A stretch of DNA of 64,000 bases from Prunella strophiata (Eukaryota; Chordata; Aves; Passeriformes; Prunellidae), in assembly GCA_036583965.1 (NCBI GenBank), contig JAZBQD010000026.1, forward strand, positions 3,283,400 through 3,347,399, written 5' to 3'. The notes under the pieces were generated by a model that was not told where the DNA came from, searched no databases, and saw only the letters and a program-made list of their open reading frames with translations. A program made the translations under genes and the position numbers. Below are positions 23,606 to 36,439 of the stretch, piece by piece; position 1 is the stretch's first letter, and every line of letters begins with the position of its first letter.

Positions 23606-23828
23606 CCGGGAATGACCCCAAAGTGCCGGGAATGACCCCAAAGTGCCAGGAATGAATGATCCCAAAGTACCGGGAATGATCCCAAAGTGCCGGGAATGAT
23701 CCCAAAGTACCAGGAATGACCCCAAAGTACCAGGAATGACCCCAAAGTACCAGGAATGACCCCAAAGTACCGGGAATGATCGCAAAGTGCCGGGAATGAT
23801 CCCAAAAGTATCAGGAATGACCCCAAAT
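23606..23828. repeat. 20-bp minisatellite, about 11 copies
   Basis: Tandem array with consensus CCGGGAATGATCCCAAAGTG. Variants are mainly C/T at the TGAYCCC position and G/A at the last positions. One unit carries a 4-bp ATGA insertion. The open frames that cross it on the minus strand encode a degenerate repeat and are artefacts of the array. Confidence 0.95.
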
Positions 23829-24104
23829 CTCCGGGCAGACTTGAGCCAGCCCAGCCACCATCCCTGTCCCCTCTGGTGCCCGGGGTCCTGGCATTCCTAC
23901 AGCATACCTGGGCAAGGATCAGAGATCCCTGCTGATTAGAAATGGGTGATTTCACATAGAATTACAGATCGTGCAGACAGAAATTCAGAGCCTGACTGCA
24001 CAGTGAGAGGGTGGCTTCATGCACAGAAGGTGACTTAGCTTAGGACTTTACTGAACAACTTCTGAGAAATTTAATTTTATTAATATTCTGTGACAGACTA
24101 TTTT

Positions 24105-24267
24105 GTTTTGGGTTTTTTTGTAGTTTGTTTTTGGTTTTTTTTTGTTTTTTTTTTTGGTGGTGTTTTTTTTTTTGCTGTTGTTGTTTTGTTCCCCCACTCC
24201 ACCCCCCAGAAAATAGTAATTCAATTGCTTTCTCTTTCTAGAAGTTTTTTTTTTTTTTTTTTTTTTT
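24105..24267. repeat. T/G-rich low-complexity tract
   Basis: About 160 bp dominated by T-runs separated by G or GG, broken by a short C-rich and mixed segment at about 24190-24240, and ending in a T-run of about 22 (24246-24267). No transposon body is recognisable next to it. Confidence 0.85.
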
Positions 24268-24439
24268 CTTGAGAACTGAGCAACTGTTTGATGCACTCTT
24301 GAGTGGATTTATGTAATTTAAAAATTCGTCTTAAAAAATCTTTATCTTGAACCACAAGGCTGAACTGGAGCAGCATTGCTTATGATGTTGTACAATAAAT
24401 TAACCCTGCTTGGCTTCGAAAAATCGTTAATATTTGATT

Positions 24440-25250
24440 TGTATTTTTTCCCCATTTTCACATCCTCTTAACAATGACATTTCTGCAGAAAGTGAAATTT
24501 AGATATTTTAATGAAAACTATGAAGGCGTTATTATGCCGTGACAGTTTAAGCGAGGAATATTTGCAATTAATTTCTAAATACTGAGTACGTGCGCTGATT
24601 CTTTGTGATGCCAAGCAACAGATCCAGTTCACAACCCTCACTGGCAGCTCAGCCAGTGCAGTTTGGGGCATGAGTGCTTTGGGAACCCCTCCTGGGCAGC
24701 TTGGCCACACGCTGAACAATCCTTTGGCTGCTTTTCCTGCCCTGTTACCTGTTGCCTAAAGCTGAGCTGAGCTCCCGAACGGCTGCAATTCACAGCTTGG
24801 CTCATTAGCATAACCCATCATTAGTGCTGCTTTATTGCTCGCAGCCCGGGATATTTACACAGCACTTGAAGGAAGCATCTCCGGAGCTTCCACGGCTGAG
24901 TCCAGTGGGAATTGTGCATCGGGGATTCACAGCACCTTTTCCAGGCCCTAAAAGAACAGCACACAATGTCAATATTTAGAACTTGAAGCAGCGGAGCATG
25001 TGAACATTCGTGCACTGTGCTGAAAAAAAAGAGTTGGGCGCAGATCTGATTTAATTCCTGCTTGTTGCGAAGTCACAAGAACACAAAATCATCATCTTGA
25101 AGTGCCACAGGACGCAACCTTTGTGCTCTTACACTCTAGGTCTTGTGGAGCGCTTTTCAAGGAGACACTTAGCTGGGTAATTCCATATTTAGGGAGGCGC
25201 CCAAGGCACTTGTGGAGGTTCCCGGGGACAGTGAGGAGCAGCAGGGCCGC
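24440..25250. promoter_or_regulatory. non-repetitive block with retained CpGs, possible distal regulatory DNA
   Basis: This AT-rich but complex segment keeps more CpGs than its neighbours (for example near 24528, 24537, 24552, 24890, 24920 and 25057). It has several ATTA/TAAT cores and no repeats or coding signal. It lies about 14-15 kb downstream of SOX3. Such texture is common in conserved, hypomethylated enhancers; the role is inference. Confidence 0.25.
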
Positions 25251-25546
25251 TGCCCTGTCCCCCACCCGTGTCAGCCCCGGGGCAGCCGCAGCAGAGGATG
25301 TTTCAGGCTCCTGTGCCGGTGATGGCCGTGCAGGAAGATGCTAAAGTCTCACCCTGATATGCACAAGTGCAAATCAGCCTTGGTCACGATCCCGACCCGA
25401 AGGGCCCCGCTCGGCAGGGATTTGGGGCAGGATGCGGATGAATCCTGGGCTCGCTGATGGCTCTTTAAGGGAAGGGATTCCCGGGGGATCCATGGCTGCA
25501 GGGCACCGCTCCCAGCCCTCCACACTCCCACCCACCCTGCCCCGGG

Positions 25547-26074
25547 CAGCTCGGGAGGATGCCCGAGGGGGCATTGCAGAGGGAAAAGGGGTGATTGAAC
25601 TTGCCAGAAAAGTGCTGCTCAAGGGCTCAGCTCATGGCTGGGGTACCCATTTCCCACCCCCGAGGGTGGCACCGGAGAGTTCCAGGGGCTGCTAATGAGC
25701 AAGCAGAATAAATCATTTCTACCACGCAGAAAACTCAGGTTTTGAGGATGATTCCGTATTAATTGCACATTTAGCAGGCATCCTGATTGAACACTCCCAG
25801 CAGCTCGGGAGGGTGTCCGTGCTGCTGGAGGGGCATTGCAGAGGGAAAAGGATTGAACTTGCCAGAAAAGTGCGGCTCAAGGGCTCAGCTCATGGCTGGG
25901 GTACCCATTTCCCACCCCCGAGGGTGGCACCGGAGAGTTCCAGGGGCTGCTAATGAGCAAGCAGAATAAATAATTTCTACCACGCAGAAACGTGGCTGGG
26001 AAAACTCATGTTTTGAGAACGATTCCGTATTAATTGCACATTTAGGAGGCATCCTGATTGAACAATCCCAGCAG
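25547..26074 (+). repeat. tandem duplication, two copies of about 254-272 bp
   Basis: Copy 1 is about 25547-25800 and copy 2 about 25801-26074, both starting CAGCTCGGGAGG and ending GCATCCTGATTGAACA. They share long identical stretches, including GGCTCAGCTCATGGCTGGGG and GCAAGCAGAATAAAT. Copy 2 has small insertions near the front and near its CACGCAGAAACGTGG segment. Both copies keep CpGs. High identity points to a fairly recent duplication. Confidence 0.95.
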
Positions 26075-29000
26075 GAGCCAAGCCCACGGGGGAAAAGCAG
26101 ACCCTCCACGGTGCTGGTGACAAAGCTGTGACCTCCAGGTGTGACAAACCCATTACTGAGCCCTAAAGCCATCTTGGGCAGTACTTGGCATTGATGCTAT
26201 CGGGGCCATCAGCAGCGGGGGGTGCTGGTACCCCGAGCTGTGAAGTCGCCCTGAAAGGAGCTCCAGCCCAGCCCGGCGTGGCTGCTGGGAGGGGACTGCA
26301 TTCCTCCGCTCCTTCCACCCAGGGGTGGAGCACGGGCTCTGTGCTTTCATCTGCCCTGCTGATAAGCAGACTACATCCAGGCAACCCTCCAACAACTTTC
26401 CCCTCTGGAAAAGAGGCCTTCATATTCACCCTCTAGCCAGGATGAGCAAACATATGACTGGGTGTGCAGAAAAAAGAGATGCTGAGCGTTGTGTTAGTGC
26501 TGCTCAGGGTTATTTTTGCCCTGAACTGCATCAGAAAACCTCTCATGGCAGCCGAGACTTTGGCAAAGTGCTGCTCGCTTCCTTGGAGCGGGGACATTGT
26601 CTGAACATAGCGATGCCTCCTGCTGTGCCACAGCTTAAAAATGAAATTTCGCACCGGCACGAGAAAAACAGCACAGAACCTCTCAAAAATGATCTGATTG
26701 CCAAAGCTGGTCAAGCTGTAAGACTGATGCAAAGAGTGAAAAATAAGAAGCCAAATTTCTAAAAGTGATGTGGAAAAGGATGATGGGGCTGTCCAGAAGC
26801 AAAGGCTGGAACTCTGATTGTAGCATGGCACTAGATAGGTGAGCAAAGGATTCAGTGTGTGCAAATAATACCAAAGGTGGAAAAAAGCTTTTTTAAGATG
26901 AACTGAAAATTTTAACCTGCTAAAATGTGGGGTCAGCTTTTTGATCAGTGTGGTTGTCCTACCTGATGCCCAGCAGTGTGTCTAGGACTTCTCACAAGTA
27001 CTTTATTCCATTTCTAGAGGATCAGTTATATCTGATTCAAAGAACATTTGGCTTCCATCCACACGCTCCCCCAATTTTTGCCTTAATTTCTTGTCTTTGT
27101 GACAACGCTGGCCTTTTAAAACAAGTGTTTATGGGTGGAAAACAGGGTGTAGGTGACCTTATTTTAGCAGAGCTCTAAATCACCGGGCACCATCAGGAGG
27201 TGAGGACTCAGCCCATCACTTTTAGCAGCTATTTTTCTCTGTGCAGGCTGAATTCCAGTCAGACCACTTCGTATCATCAGTACTGTTCGCTCCCAATTAG
27301 ATGTTCAAATTAACCCTTCATTAAGGCGGCAGGAGGTGATAGAGACAGGTTTCACTGCGATGAACAGATCAGGGGTACCTTCTGCACCTCCCATTGTTCT
27401 GGGTCAGAGATACCTGCTCCAGAGGCTTGGAAATAACTGCTTTGAGAGTTTCCATTTTCAAAGCATCTGGGATCATATTTAAAATCTGTTTTCTCCCAGT
27501 CATACACAAACACGTAACTGGTTGGAGAGCAACAGTTTGGATTGCTGGGAGAAGAGCATATGGACAAAACTGGAATATTCTGCAGAGTATTTAGCACTGA
27601 GGTACTTGTAACACCTCAATTTTCAAATTTTCATGGTGACTTTGGGCAGTGTTTTTACCTATCTCTGCCAAGGACAAAGATATTTGGATTGGCACATACT
27701 GAATTGGCATTTTTGCAATGCCCTTAATTTTTTTTTTTTTTTTTCTTACAGGTGGTAGTAAATCGAAAGAAGTTGGATTTTTTTTTTTAATTATTTTTTA
27801 TTCTTTAGGTCCTGTGCAGAGATGTGTGTAAATTGACCCAAAACACAGGACAGCTACTTAACTTGGAGATCATTGCACATGCTGGGCAGCATGAGCCCAA
27901 GCATGAAGGAATGAGATCTTCCTGCCAAGTGCTTGGCTGGCATTTTGTTAATTATATATGCTATTTTATAGGCTTAATGCTCATGCCATGGCAGTGCCCA
28001 GAGACCTTGGGGTACAGTTTCCTGCTAAATCTGGTGCTGCCTTCTGTTATGGACCAGGGCTGAAGCTCTTTTGATCACCTGGATTAAGAATCTGATGCTG
28101 CTGACTAAGATTTTTCTTCCAGAATATTTCTTTTTCAGCTGGATTAACTCTTGCAAGTTGCCAGTGCAGGAGGAGAGTGGTTGTGAGCAAGGAATGTGGT
28201 GTGAAGTGTTTTGGTGTAGCAGAGATTTAAAGCAGTGAATGCTGTCTGTAGGTGTGGCTGGGCAATCTGTGATACTCTGCTTCAGGGCCACTTGTAAGAC
28301 AAAAAAAGGGATTTAAATAATAATAATATATCAATGTGTGTGTTGCCCAGTTTTTCTAGACAAGCAGAGTATTTTTCATTCACCTGTTCATTTTCTGTTG
28401 CTTTAGGATATGAGTGCAGTAGAGACATGAATATGCATAAAGATTTTCAGTACTGGGGCTAAGCACAGCCCTTGCTGCAAAGAGGTCTGTCTTGGCCACG
28501 TGAGTTAAAATATCTTTTTTTTTTTTTTTACTTTTTCAGGATATTAAATAGTTTTTAGCAGACTGCTCTGTTTTCGAAATCTCTCAGGGTTTAAATAGCT
28601 ATTGAAGAAATATATTCTATTTATTTATTTTGTCAAGTCTTTTTCCCATAGTAAAATATGCTATTTTCCTCAAATATAAGGCTTCCTCTCCCCCTTTAAA
28701 TACATTGGAAAATAGACTGGTATTCATTGCTACTGTATTCAGAACAGCAGAGTTTTAAATTCTTCACCAAAACCAGCACTAATGTCTGTTGGCAATATAG
28801 AACTCTGCTCTTGTCACAGTTTTTCATCCATCTGGGTGAACTTCCATGCAAAAGGATGGGTTTATTCCCACAAGAAAATACAGTGATGGGCAGCTCTGAA
28901 TTGCTGTGAGAGCTGAAAACTTTGTTCCTTCCTTCTTCTTCCAAAGATTGGAGGTGATAGCTGCAATCTCCAAAGGAGGAGAACAGCCTGGGAGGGGACA

Positions 29001-29079
29001 AATCAGAGACAACTTCCTTTAATTTCTTGGAAATAATGAATGGTGTGAGTTACACGAGCTCTTAGTTCCATTTTCAGGG
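26075..29079. other. intergenic DNA, no gene supported
   Basis: No recognisable gene or transposon. T-runs occur near 27728-27743 and 27779-27788, and 28519-28531. A short block at about 27270-27370 (CCAATTAG, AAATTAACCC, TTCATTAAGGCGGC) looks like regulatory DNA with homeodomain cores. Open frames of up to 145 codons lack any family resemblance. Confidence 0.5.
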
Positions 29080-29186
29080 AGTCAGAGAATGGCTGGGTTG
29101 GAAGAGACAACAAAACCCTCCCAGAGCAGGGACACCTCCACCAGAGCAGGTTTCTCAGAGCCCAGTCCAGCCTGGCCTTGGTACTT
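29080..29186 (-). mobile_element. CR1 LINE 3'-end fragment (minus orientation)
   Basis: The + strand reads as the reverse complement of a CR1 3' end: GTCAGAGAATGGCTGGGTTGG, then AGAGACAACAAAACC, GCAGGGACACCTCCACCAGA, GCAGGTTTCTCAGAGCCCAG and TCCAGCCTGGCCTTGG. It is a short, diverged relic of about 105 bp with no coding part left. Confidence 0.85.
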
Positions 29187-29489
29187 TTAAAATCTGCTTT
29201 ACCTGTGCCTCTGATCTGCTGTGCTGGATATTTCCACTGGGCTGCCTGATTTTTGCAAACTGCTTTTAAAAACTATTTGAGGAATTTATTTTGGAGCCCT
29301 CCAAAATGGACAAAGCACCTTTCCCTCAGTGTGTGATGGAAAGGGCTGATTTGAGCTCCTTGTATCTAGATTTGCTCTGAATTACCAGAAAATAGCAGAA
29401 AGGGGATGCCTGAATGGAATTTCTCTGCTTTGATGAACTCAGCTTGCTCTGTGATAATTTCAAAATCATAAAACAGATTTTCTTCTGGT

Positions 29490-29541
29490 TTTTTTTTTTT
29501 TTTTTAAGGATTGGTTTTTTTTTTTTTTTTTTTTTTTTTTT
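29490..29541. repeat. poly-T double tract
   Basis: A T15 run (29490-29504), the spacer AAGGATTGG, then T27 (about 29515-29541). On the minus strand these are A-runs. No retroposon body is recognisable beside them. Confidence 0.9.
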
Positions 29542-30670
29542 GTACAAACCACATCATGGAAAATGCCAGCCTGCAGAAGTTAGATAAGTCACCAAGGCTA
29601 CTTGTAAGAATTAGGGTAAATAATTTCAGACCCTACAGTATAATTGTGTTATTTAAAGTAAAATAACACTTGGGCTGCAACGACAGAAAATTTATCTGGA
29701 AGATAGTTAAATCTTGAAATATTCTGAGAGTTCTTCCAAGAGTGACAGTGCTGTGGTGGTATTTTTCTAGATGAAGTGGGGAAGTGATAAAGTTCTTCTA
29801 GCAAAGGCAAATCAGTATTTGTCACTCTGTTTCCTGGTTTTTACTCAGTGTAGTGGTGATATTCCAGCTGGGAACTTTTCCTGAAGTACACTGTATTGTG
29901 TCAAATGGTGTCTCAAGGCAACAGCACTGAGGAAACCACTTATTCATGGCTGGTTTAGGGTTAAAAGTAGCCAGGTTCTGAAATTTGCGTGTTGCTGACT
30001 GTTTTGGGACTATAATCTATATAATTACAGATAAATTTATTATTGGTAGGGGGAATCTAACTGGAAATGAGACATCATCCAGCACATGTTTACCTCTGGT
30101 AATTTTTTTTTATGAAATGAGAGAATTGTGAGGTTGCATTATCAGCTTCATGGATTCCATATTGTGTCATTTATTGATTAGGTGCCATTGCTAATTTGTC
30201 ATTTTTTTCATAATTTTGTCCTAAAGCGTTACCGTTAGCCAAATTTGTCAAGTGGACTCATGTGACCAGACATGCTGTCAGTTCAGACATTTAGAAACAG
30301 AGTTGATGCACAGAAGAAAGGTGTAATAATTGTTAGAATACACATTGCATTTTTCCACAGGGGCAAAAAGAAGTCTCACTGAAACATATCTGAGCCATTT
30401 TTAACAAGCTGCTTTTTAAAAGACAATAATGTACTTACCAATACCATAAAAATGATATTCTCAAAATCTATTTCAGGAGCAAGGGTCACCTCTAAGTACT
30501 AGAACTCTTTTTTCTGTGTTCTGTGGGAAATACTGTATGTGTGGAGGTGAGATCTACCCAAAGGTGCTGTTTATATTTGTTTGTTTGTTGGGATTCCTAC
30601 AGCAGCAGAAGTTATCCAGGATCAAGCACACTCTCATTTAACCTGGCTCCTGAAAAACCCAATCCTGTGG

Positions 30671-31175
30671 TGTGGTTTAACCCCAGCTGAGCACTCAGCC
30701 CCACTGGGCAGTCACTGTCCCTGGTGGGATGGGGAGAGGATTGGAAGGGTGATGGTGACACAGCTCATGGGTTGAGATAAAGAGAGTTTAGGAACTAAAG
30801 CTAAACAAGGAATTCATCCACTGCCTCCCTTGGCAGGCAGGTGCTCCAGGAAGGCAGGGCTCCATCAATTACTTGGGAAGACAAACTCAGAATGTGCCCC
30901 CTTCCTCCTTCTCCCCCAGCTTTATGTGCTGAGGGTGATGCCAGAAGGTCTGGGATGTCCCTGGGGTCAGCTGGGATCAGCTGTCCTGGCTGTGTCCCCC
31001 CAGCTCCTCTCTGGTGAGGGTGAGGAGCAGCACAGGCCCTGGCTGTGTGCAATCCCTGCTCAGGGAGAACTCAGACACCCCTGGGTTATCAGCCCTGTTC
31101 CCAGCACAAAACCAAACCCAGCCCCACAGCAGCTGCTGGGAAGGAAATTCAGCCTGCCCCAACAAAAGCAGCACA
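30671..31175 (-). mobile_element. degraded avian ERV solo LTR (minus orientation)
   Basis: Read on the minus strand this begins TGTGCTGCTTTTGTTGGGGC and ends GGGTTAAACCACA, with CACATAAAGCTGGGGGAG inside as a decayed TATA-box region. This is the layout of a very common LTR family of neoavian genomes, which I recall as ERVL-type. Terminal TG...CA is kept, but I see no convincing target-site duplication. No internal retroviral genes are adjacent, so it is a solo LTR. Family name and class are from memory. Confidence 0.8.
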
Positions 31176-34100
31176 CCCAGAGAGTGAATCAGCTCCAAAC
31201 CTTGCTTTTCAGCCTCAGATTTGTGCTGTGCAGCACCACCAGGAGCATCTTGCCTGTGCTGAGATCCCTTGGAGGGGTTGCTGGGCTTGTTGAAGGCTCC
31301 AACAGTGCAGCACAAGCAGGTGATTACAGAGAGGGAAGGTTTCCTCCACTAACCCCAAGAGAAGGTTCAACAGAAGGCTTTCAGAAATCTTTCTCACCAT
31401 TTTCTCTACACTGTACCCAGGGCAATGCTGATGTTTAACAACAACACACAAATAATGGACAGTCAAGAGGCTTGGGGAGCTTTTTCAGAGCCCTATTTCC
31501 TGCCATGTGCAGAAGATGTAAAGGTCTGTGTGCTGCTTGCTCACCTTGCCCAAGAGTTGTCCTTGATTTCTGTCTATTTACCTACTGAAAGGAGGAGGAC
31601 AAGGTAAGGCCTCTCTTGGGTACTAAACCCAAGATTTTTTTTGTGTAGCTGGAGCTGTGCTGATAGTTTTACTGTTGGTTAGCAACTAATGGCTTCATAG
31701 AGCCCAAATGTAAGAAATCTGAGAGGAGGTTTTTTCCTGGAAGTTGTGCTGCTTTCCTTGGATGGCTGAGAAGTTGCAATTGTGGATAGGAAATAAGTAG
31801 AGGTTCTCAGATGTTCAAGGTCTTGGTTCACTGCCATAAATCATCTCTGAGGGGTTGTGTTGTGGAGTAGGGTAGAGAGATATTGCTTCACTTTTCATCT
31901 TTCCCAGTATTTGCTACTGTATGATTCTAATAATCAAAATTCAAAAATTTAGAGCATTTATCATCCTACAGTGATTTCAAGTGGCAGCAAGTATGAACTC
32001 TGACCCACAGGGAAATCCCACTGTTCTCTTGCAGAAAAGGTCAAAATATTCTAGGGAGCAAAGAGCTCCTGCTGGCTCTTGGGGAGTATGCATGTAAAAA
32101 CTTCACTTGGTGGAGGGTGCTGAATCTGAATTGGGATAGCTGAAAATTCTGCAGAGCAGGCAGCACACCAGCCATGCAGGTTGAAGCTGACAAAGTAGAT
32201 CCTTATTTTTGAAGAACTGCATGAGCAGATTCACAGTTCCAAAGTGGACTCAAGCCAGAAGTGTTTGCACTGTCAGCCCAGAAGTGGTGCTGGATTAATG
32301 ATTGTGCATTTAGCTCCTAGGCCTTCCAGAACAACCTTCCATGGCCATTTTTATCAACCAGTGGTAAGAAAAATGTGTGTTCTGAGGCTGGGATCAGAGC
32401 TGTGGGCAGAGCTGCTCCAGGCTGAGCTGTGATGGTCTCACAGATGCCCTGCTGTGAGCCTGCCATCCCCTCTGCTCTGCCCACGGGGCTGTGCAGACTG
32501 TCTGAGCTTGGTCTACCCAAACTTCTTGCAGTCTAAAGACCTGGCTGGGCTGAGGGCTGGGTGTCTGTGGGGCTTGTGCCCACCTGAGCCATCAGGGCTG
32601 GGTGCAAGTGACCACACAGCCTCCTGGTGGGGTCAGCCAGCAGGACAGAGCTGCTCAGCTCTTGCACAGCTGGAAACCCATCAATACCTGCGAGTGGGCT
32701 GCAGGTGAGAAGATCATGCAGGGGTTTGTGTGGATGTGAGGCAGGACAGATGTTCAGTCCCTGTGTCTGAACCCTGAGGAATTGGCTTCTGCCCAGCAGC
32801 ATCACCCAGTGCTCTTGTTGCTCCCCTCCCTGATGGCTCATTGTTACCTTGCATAACTCCAGCTCCTAAGGAAGGCTGGGAAGCTGACACAGTGAATAGA
32901 TCATTACCTGTAATAATCAGCAATTTAGAAATTTGCCTCTGAGGAAAGTGTTTGGCTGTCTTGTTTGTTGGGGGGGAAAAAAAAAGACAAAGTGATAATT
33001 TCTGTAATTGGAAATCTCTTTTCATCCAGGGTAAGGGCACTTTCATGCCGAAATCACTGTCATTTAATTCTCACAGCATCTTTGTAATTTGTTAGGGGTT
33101 TAATTGTTGTTTAGATGAAACATTGTAGAGCAGAAAAATCAAGTTCAGATTTTTTTTTCCCCTTTATTTTTCTTCTTAGATTACTCACTGTAAAATGCAA
33201 ATAGGAAATATGGAATGAATAGGAAACTTTGAAGCAAACCTGCTGAGATTATGTGGAACTTAATGCAAAGCAGCAAAGAGTCAACAGTAATAAATGATTA
33301 TGTAAGGATTATTAAATCTTAATTTAGTATTCATACAGCCCACATTCACATTTTTTTTTTATCTAATTGGCCAGTGTTCTGTGACTGTGAGGCAAAAATG
33401 ATGATCCAAACTCATAGCTGTTCTGATAAATGGAGATATCATTAGCAATATGAAGTAGGTGATCATGACTTCTCTCTTTTTCATAAATTACACTAAATAA
33501 CCATAATGCTGCAATTTAGCAGTCCAAAGTTCATCCTATTCAGCAGGCCATCCATAGTCAACAGTTTAAAGAAAGGGGACCTGCTGAGAAAATGGTGGTC
33601 TAATCAGATGCCATAAAATCTGGCTGATCAGATGAGCCCCATTTTCTTTTTTTGTAAGGAGATCCTAATGAAGCAGAGCATTGAGGGGATTCACAACTTT
33701 TGTTCCTCCATTTGATTATTCAGGTTGGCTGCACCAAGTTCTAAACTAAGCAAGCGGGGTCTAATCCTCCGGGCTGTTTGCATACACGCTGTGTTTTACA
33801 GGAGACTTATTAAATCCCACTTTGCCAGCCCCCAAATTGTGGGGGACTTATCTCCGGTGCAAATGATCAAAACACAGAGAGATGCAGCAAATCAAACCCA
33901 GCAATCCAAGAGGAATCTGCTATTATTGTCTGCTCCCTGCCTGCTGGCTAATTTACCAAGCATGGCAAAAATGAAAAGTACTTCACACTGCACTTCATGA
34001 ATATCTAAAGTGGTGCAGAGGAGAGGGGATGCTGGCTGCGTGCTCAGCCAAAGGTTAAACTTCCAAAGTTTGGGCCTGTCCTTGGTTATAACTAAACCCT

Positions 34101-35408
34101 GGAATGTCATTTGAAGTAACAAAAGTTCAGCAGTGCACCCCTTTCTGTCCCATTGTGGCATGGCAGCTTTGATTTGGCTGCCTAAAATACACTTTTTAAA
34201 GAAAAATACATGGTGCTTTCACTTTTGCTTGCATTTAAATGGGGAAATCCCTTCATTTTTTCCCCCCTCCCTTTAGCTACTGTGTATTCTTGGTATCCTT
34301 GTGTTGCAGGGAATTGGTCCCTCACAGAAAATGTGGGGCTGGGTGGCAGCAACCTGATGAAAGCTCAGTGCAGTCAATTTTTGGTTGCAGTCTGTGCCTG
34401 CCAAGCCTGCTTTGAGAAGTGGTGATCTCCTGCCCTCCCCAGTAATGGAACCGAGCCACAGAGCCCCCACTTACTGTCACAGTGAGTCAGAAAATTGGAA
34501 AATTGCTGCAAGAAACCTCCCAGATGGGGTTCCTCATCTTCTTTTCAGAGCATTGCTGCAAGACTTTGAGAGGACTGTTTGTCAGAAGAGCTAAACACAA
34601 CCAAGCACTGGTTTTGTTCTGTAAACGGTGCAAAGGTGTAATGAGCCAAATATGCTCCTGGGAGGGTTTTTTTTTTTTTTTTCTGATTATAGATGAAGCA
34701 GGTTCCCTTTGCAGCCCTTAGGCAAGAAGGGAAATTCCTGCAGGAATCCCAACTCTAGCACTATGCTAAACAAAAGAAGTGTGTGCTGCCTGCCATGCTG
34801 CTGCTCCAAATAAATCCCCATTGGTGATAATTGCCCAACCAAAGCTGAAGCAGCTGTTTTAAGTTGGAACCACTTTTCCTGTGCCTTGGTTTGGTTTGTC
34901 CCATTGAGGAAGTTTATTTCTATCAAATATCAAAAGTCTATCAAATCTATATCAAATATCCATCACATCTATCAAATATCTCCATGTTTATTGCTGCCTC
35001 CTGACACCTGTAAGCACTTTCCCATATGAGCACATTAATTCACACCGAGCTCTCTGCCAAACTGAGCCCACTGCCTTGGACACTGCAAGTCCTTCAGAGT
35101 AGCCATTGGCTTTCTTGCACTTTCTTCATCATTTCTTTCTATTTCAAACCCTTGGAGAGCAGTTTCTGCTCGTGCTTTCACCCTGTAACATGCCTTGCTT
35201 TAATTTTCTGCACTGGTTATTGGGAAGTCAAAATTCTTGTCTCAGCTTTGCCTTCTTTAACCATTGTTTCATCACAGCCTTTTCCATATCTTCCCCTCTT
35301 ATAAGCAGTTGACCCCCTGCCTTTTCTCACCCCTTGCAAGCTCAGCTTGTCCCCAAGCTCTGCTGTTCTTCTTGACAGGTCCTTGCTATGCAATGCCCTC
35401 CCCACAGT
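31176..35408. other. intergenic DNA, no gene supported
   Basis: No gene found. A T-run lies at 34669-34682 and a short TATCAAATATC-type tandem repeat at about 34920-34982. A non-repetitive block at about 33720-33920 contains a TAATCC site (33762-33767) and a POU-like GTTTGCAT (33776-33783) with several CpGs. This is a possible regulatory segment. Confidence 0.5.
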
Positions 35409-35698
35409 GGGCTGCAGAACCATCTCTGGCCTCACCTGTGCTGCAGTGATAGCTCCAAAATTGCCAGGGCTGCAGAACCATCTCTGGGCTCACCTGTGCT
35501 GCAGTGATAGCTCCAAAATTGTCAGGGCTGCAGAACCATCTCTGGGTTCACCTGTCCTGCACTGATAGCTCCAAAATTGCCAGGGCTGCAGAACCATCTC
35601 TGGGCTCACCTGTCCTGCACTGATAGCTCCACAATTGCCAGGGCTGCAGAACCATCTCTGGGCTCACCTGTGCTGCACTGATGGCTCCAAAATCACCA
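35409..35698. repeat. 58-bp minisatellite, 5 copies
   Basis: Exactly five 58-bp units starting GGGCTGCAGAACCATCTCTG at 35409, 35467, 35525, 35583 and 35641. There are no length changes and few substitutions per unit; the last unit is most diverged at its 3' end. A 58-bp period is not a multiple of three, so open frames across it are artefacts. Confidence 0.97.
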
Positions 35699-36439
35699 GA
35701 AGAAAATGGTCCCAGTGGGAAACTGGGAATCACTGATGTTTACTTGCCTTCGATTTTCCCACAGCCTCACCTGGTTCTGCAGGTATCTGAGTTTTAGGGA
35801 ACCCCACCCACATCTCTCTGGCTTCATTTAGGGCTCAGTGTCTCCAGTACCAAGTGCTCCCAGGCATTCATAACTTTGCAGAGATCACCACTGCCCTGAT
35901 CCACCAGCAGAGCTGTTCACAGGAGCACCCCCAGGTTAGCTGCAGGTTAACCAGGTCTGGGAGTGTTTAAACCCTTCCAGGGACCCTGCTTTGTTCTGGC
36001 TGGAGCATCTTTGGAGGCAAACATGTGAGTGCTGCTGCTGGGGCTGAGGGGTGCTGACCTTTGGCAGATGGTGTTGCAGAGATGCTCGGGGGCAGGCTGA
36101 TGAGCAGGAACCTTTTCCATAAAATTGTCATGTAGAGCATGACTTTCTGCCTGGATATGTTTGCACCACAGAAAGAATATATATTTTATAGATATTTAAA
36201 TTTTCCAGTATAGGTTGTCACTGCTGGATAAGTGGTTGTGTCCTCACCACATAAATCAGTATAATTTGTGTGGCAAAATTCTACTTTTAAAATTCCCTCT
36301 GCAAAAGAAAGCACAGATTGGCAAGTCTCTTGAGGCAGAAGCTGTTTTCTGCTCTATACACACTGATTAGATCTGTAAACTTTCTGAGGGCTGTAGATAT
36401 TGAGGTCGTCAAAATAATTAATAATGTTGAATAATCTAC

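Noticed and set aside
23536..23955. 139-codon frame with repeated short motif
   Set aside because: It is the translation of a 20-bp minisatellite; the unit length is not a multiple of three, so the apparent protein repeat is an artefact.
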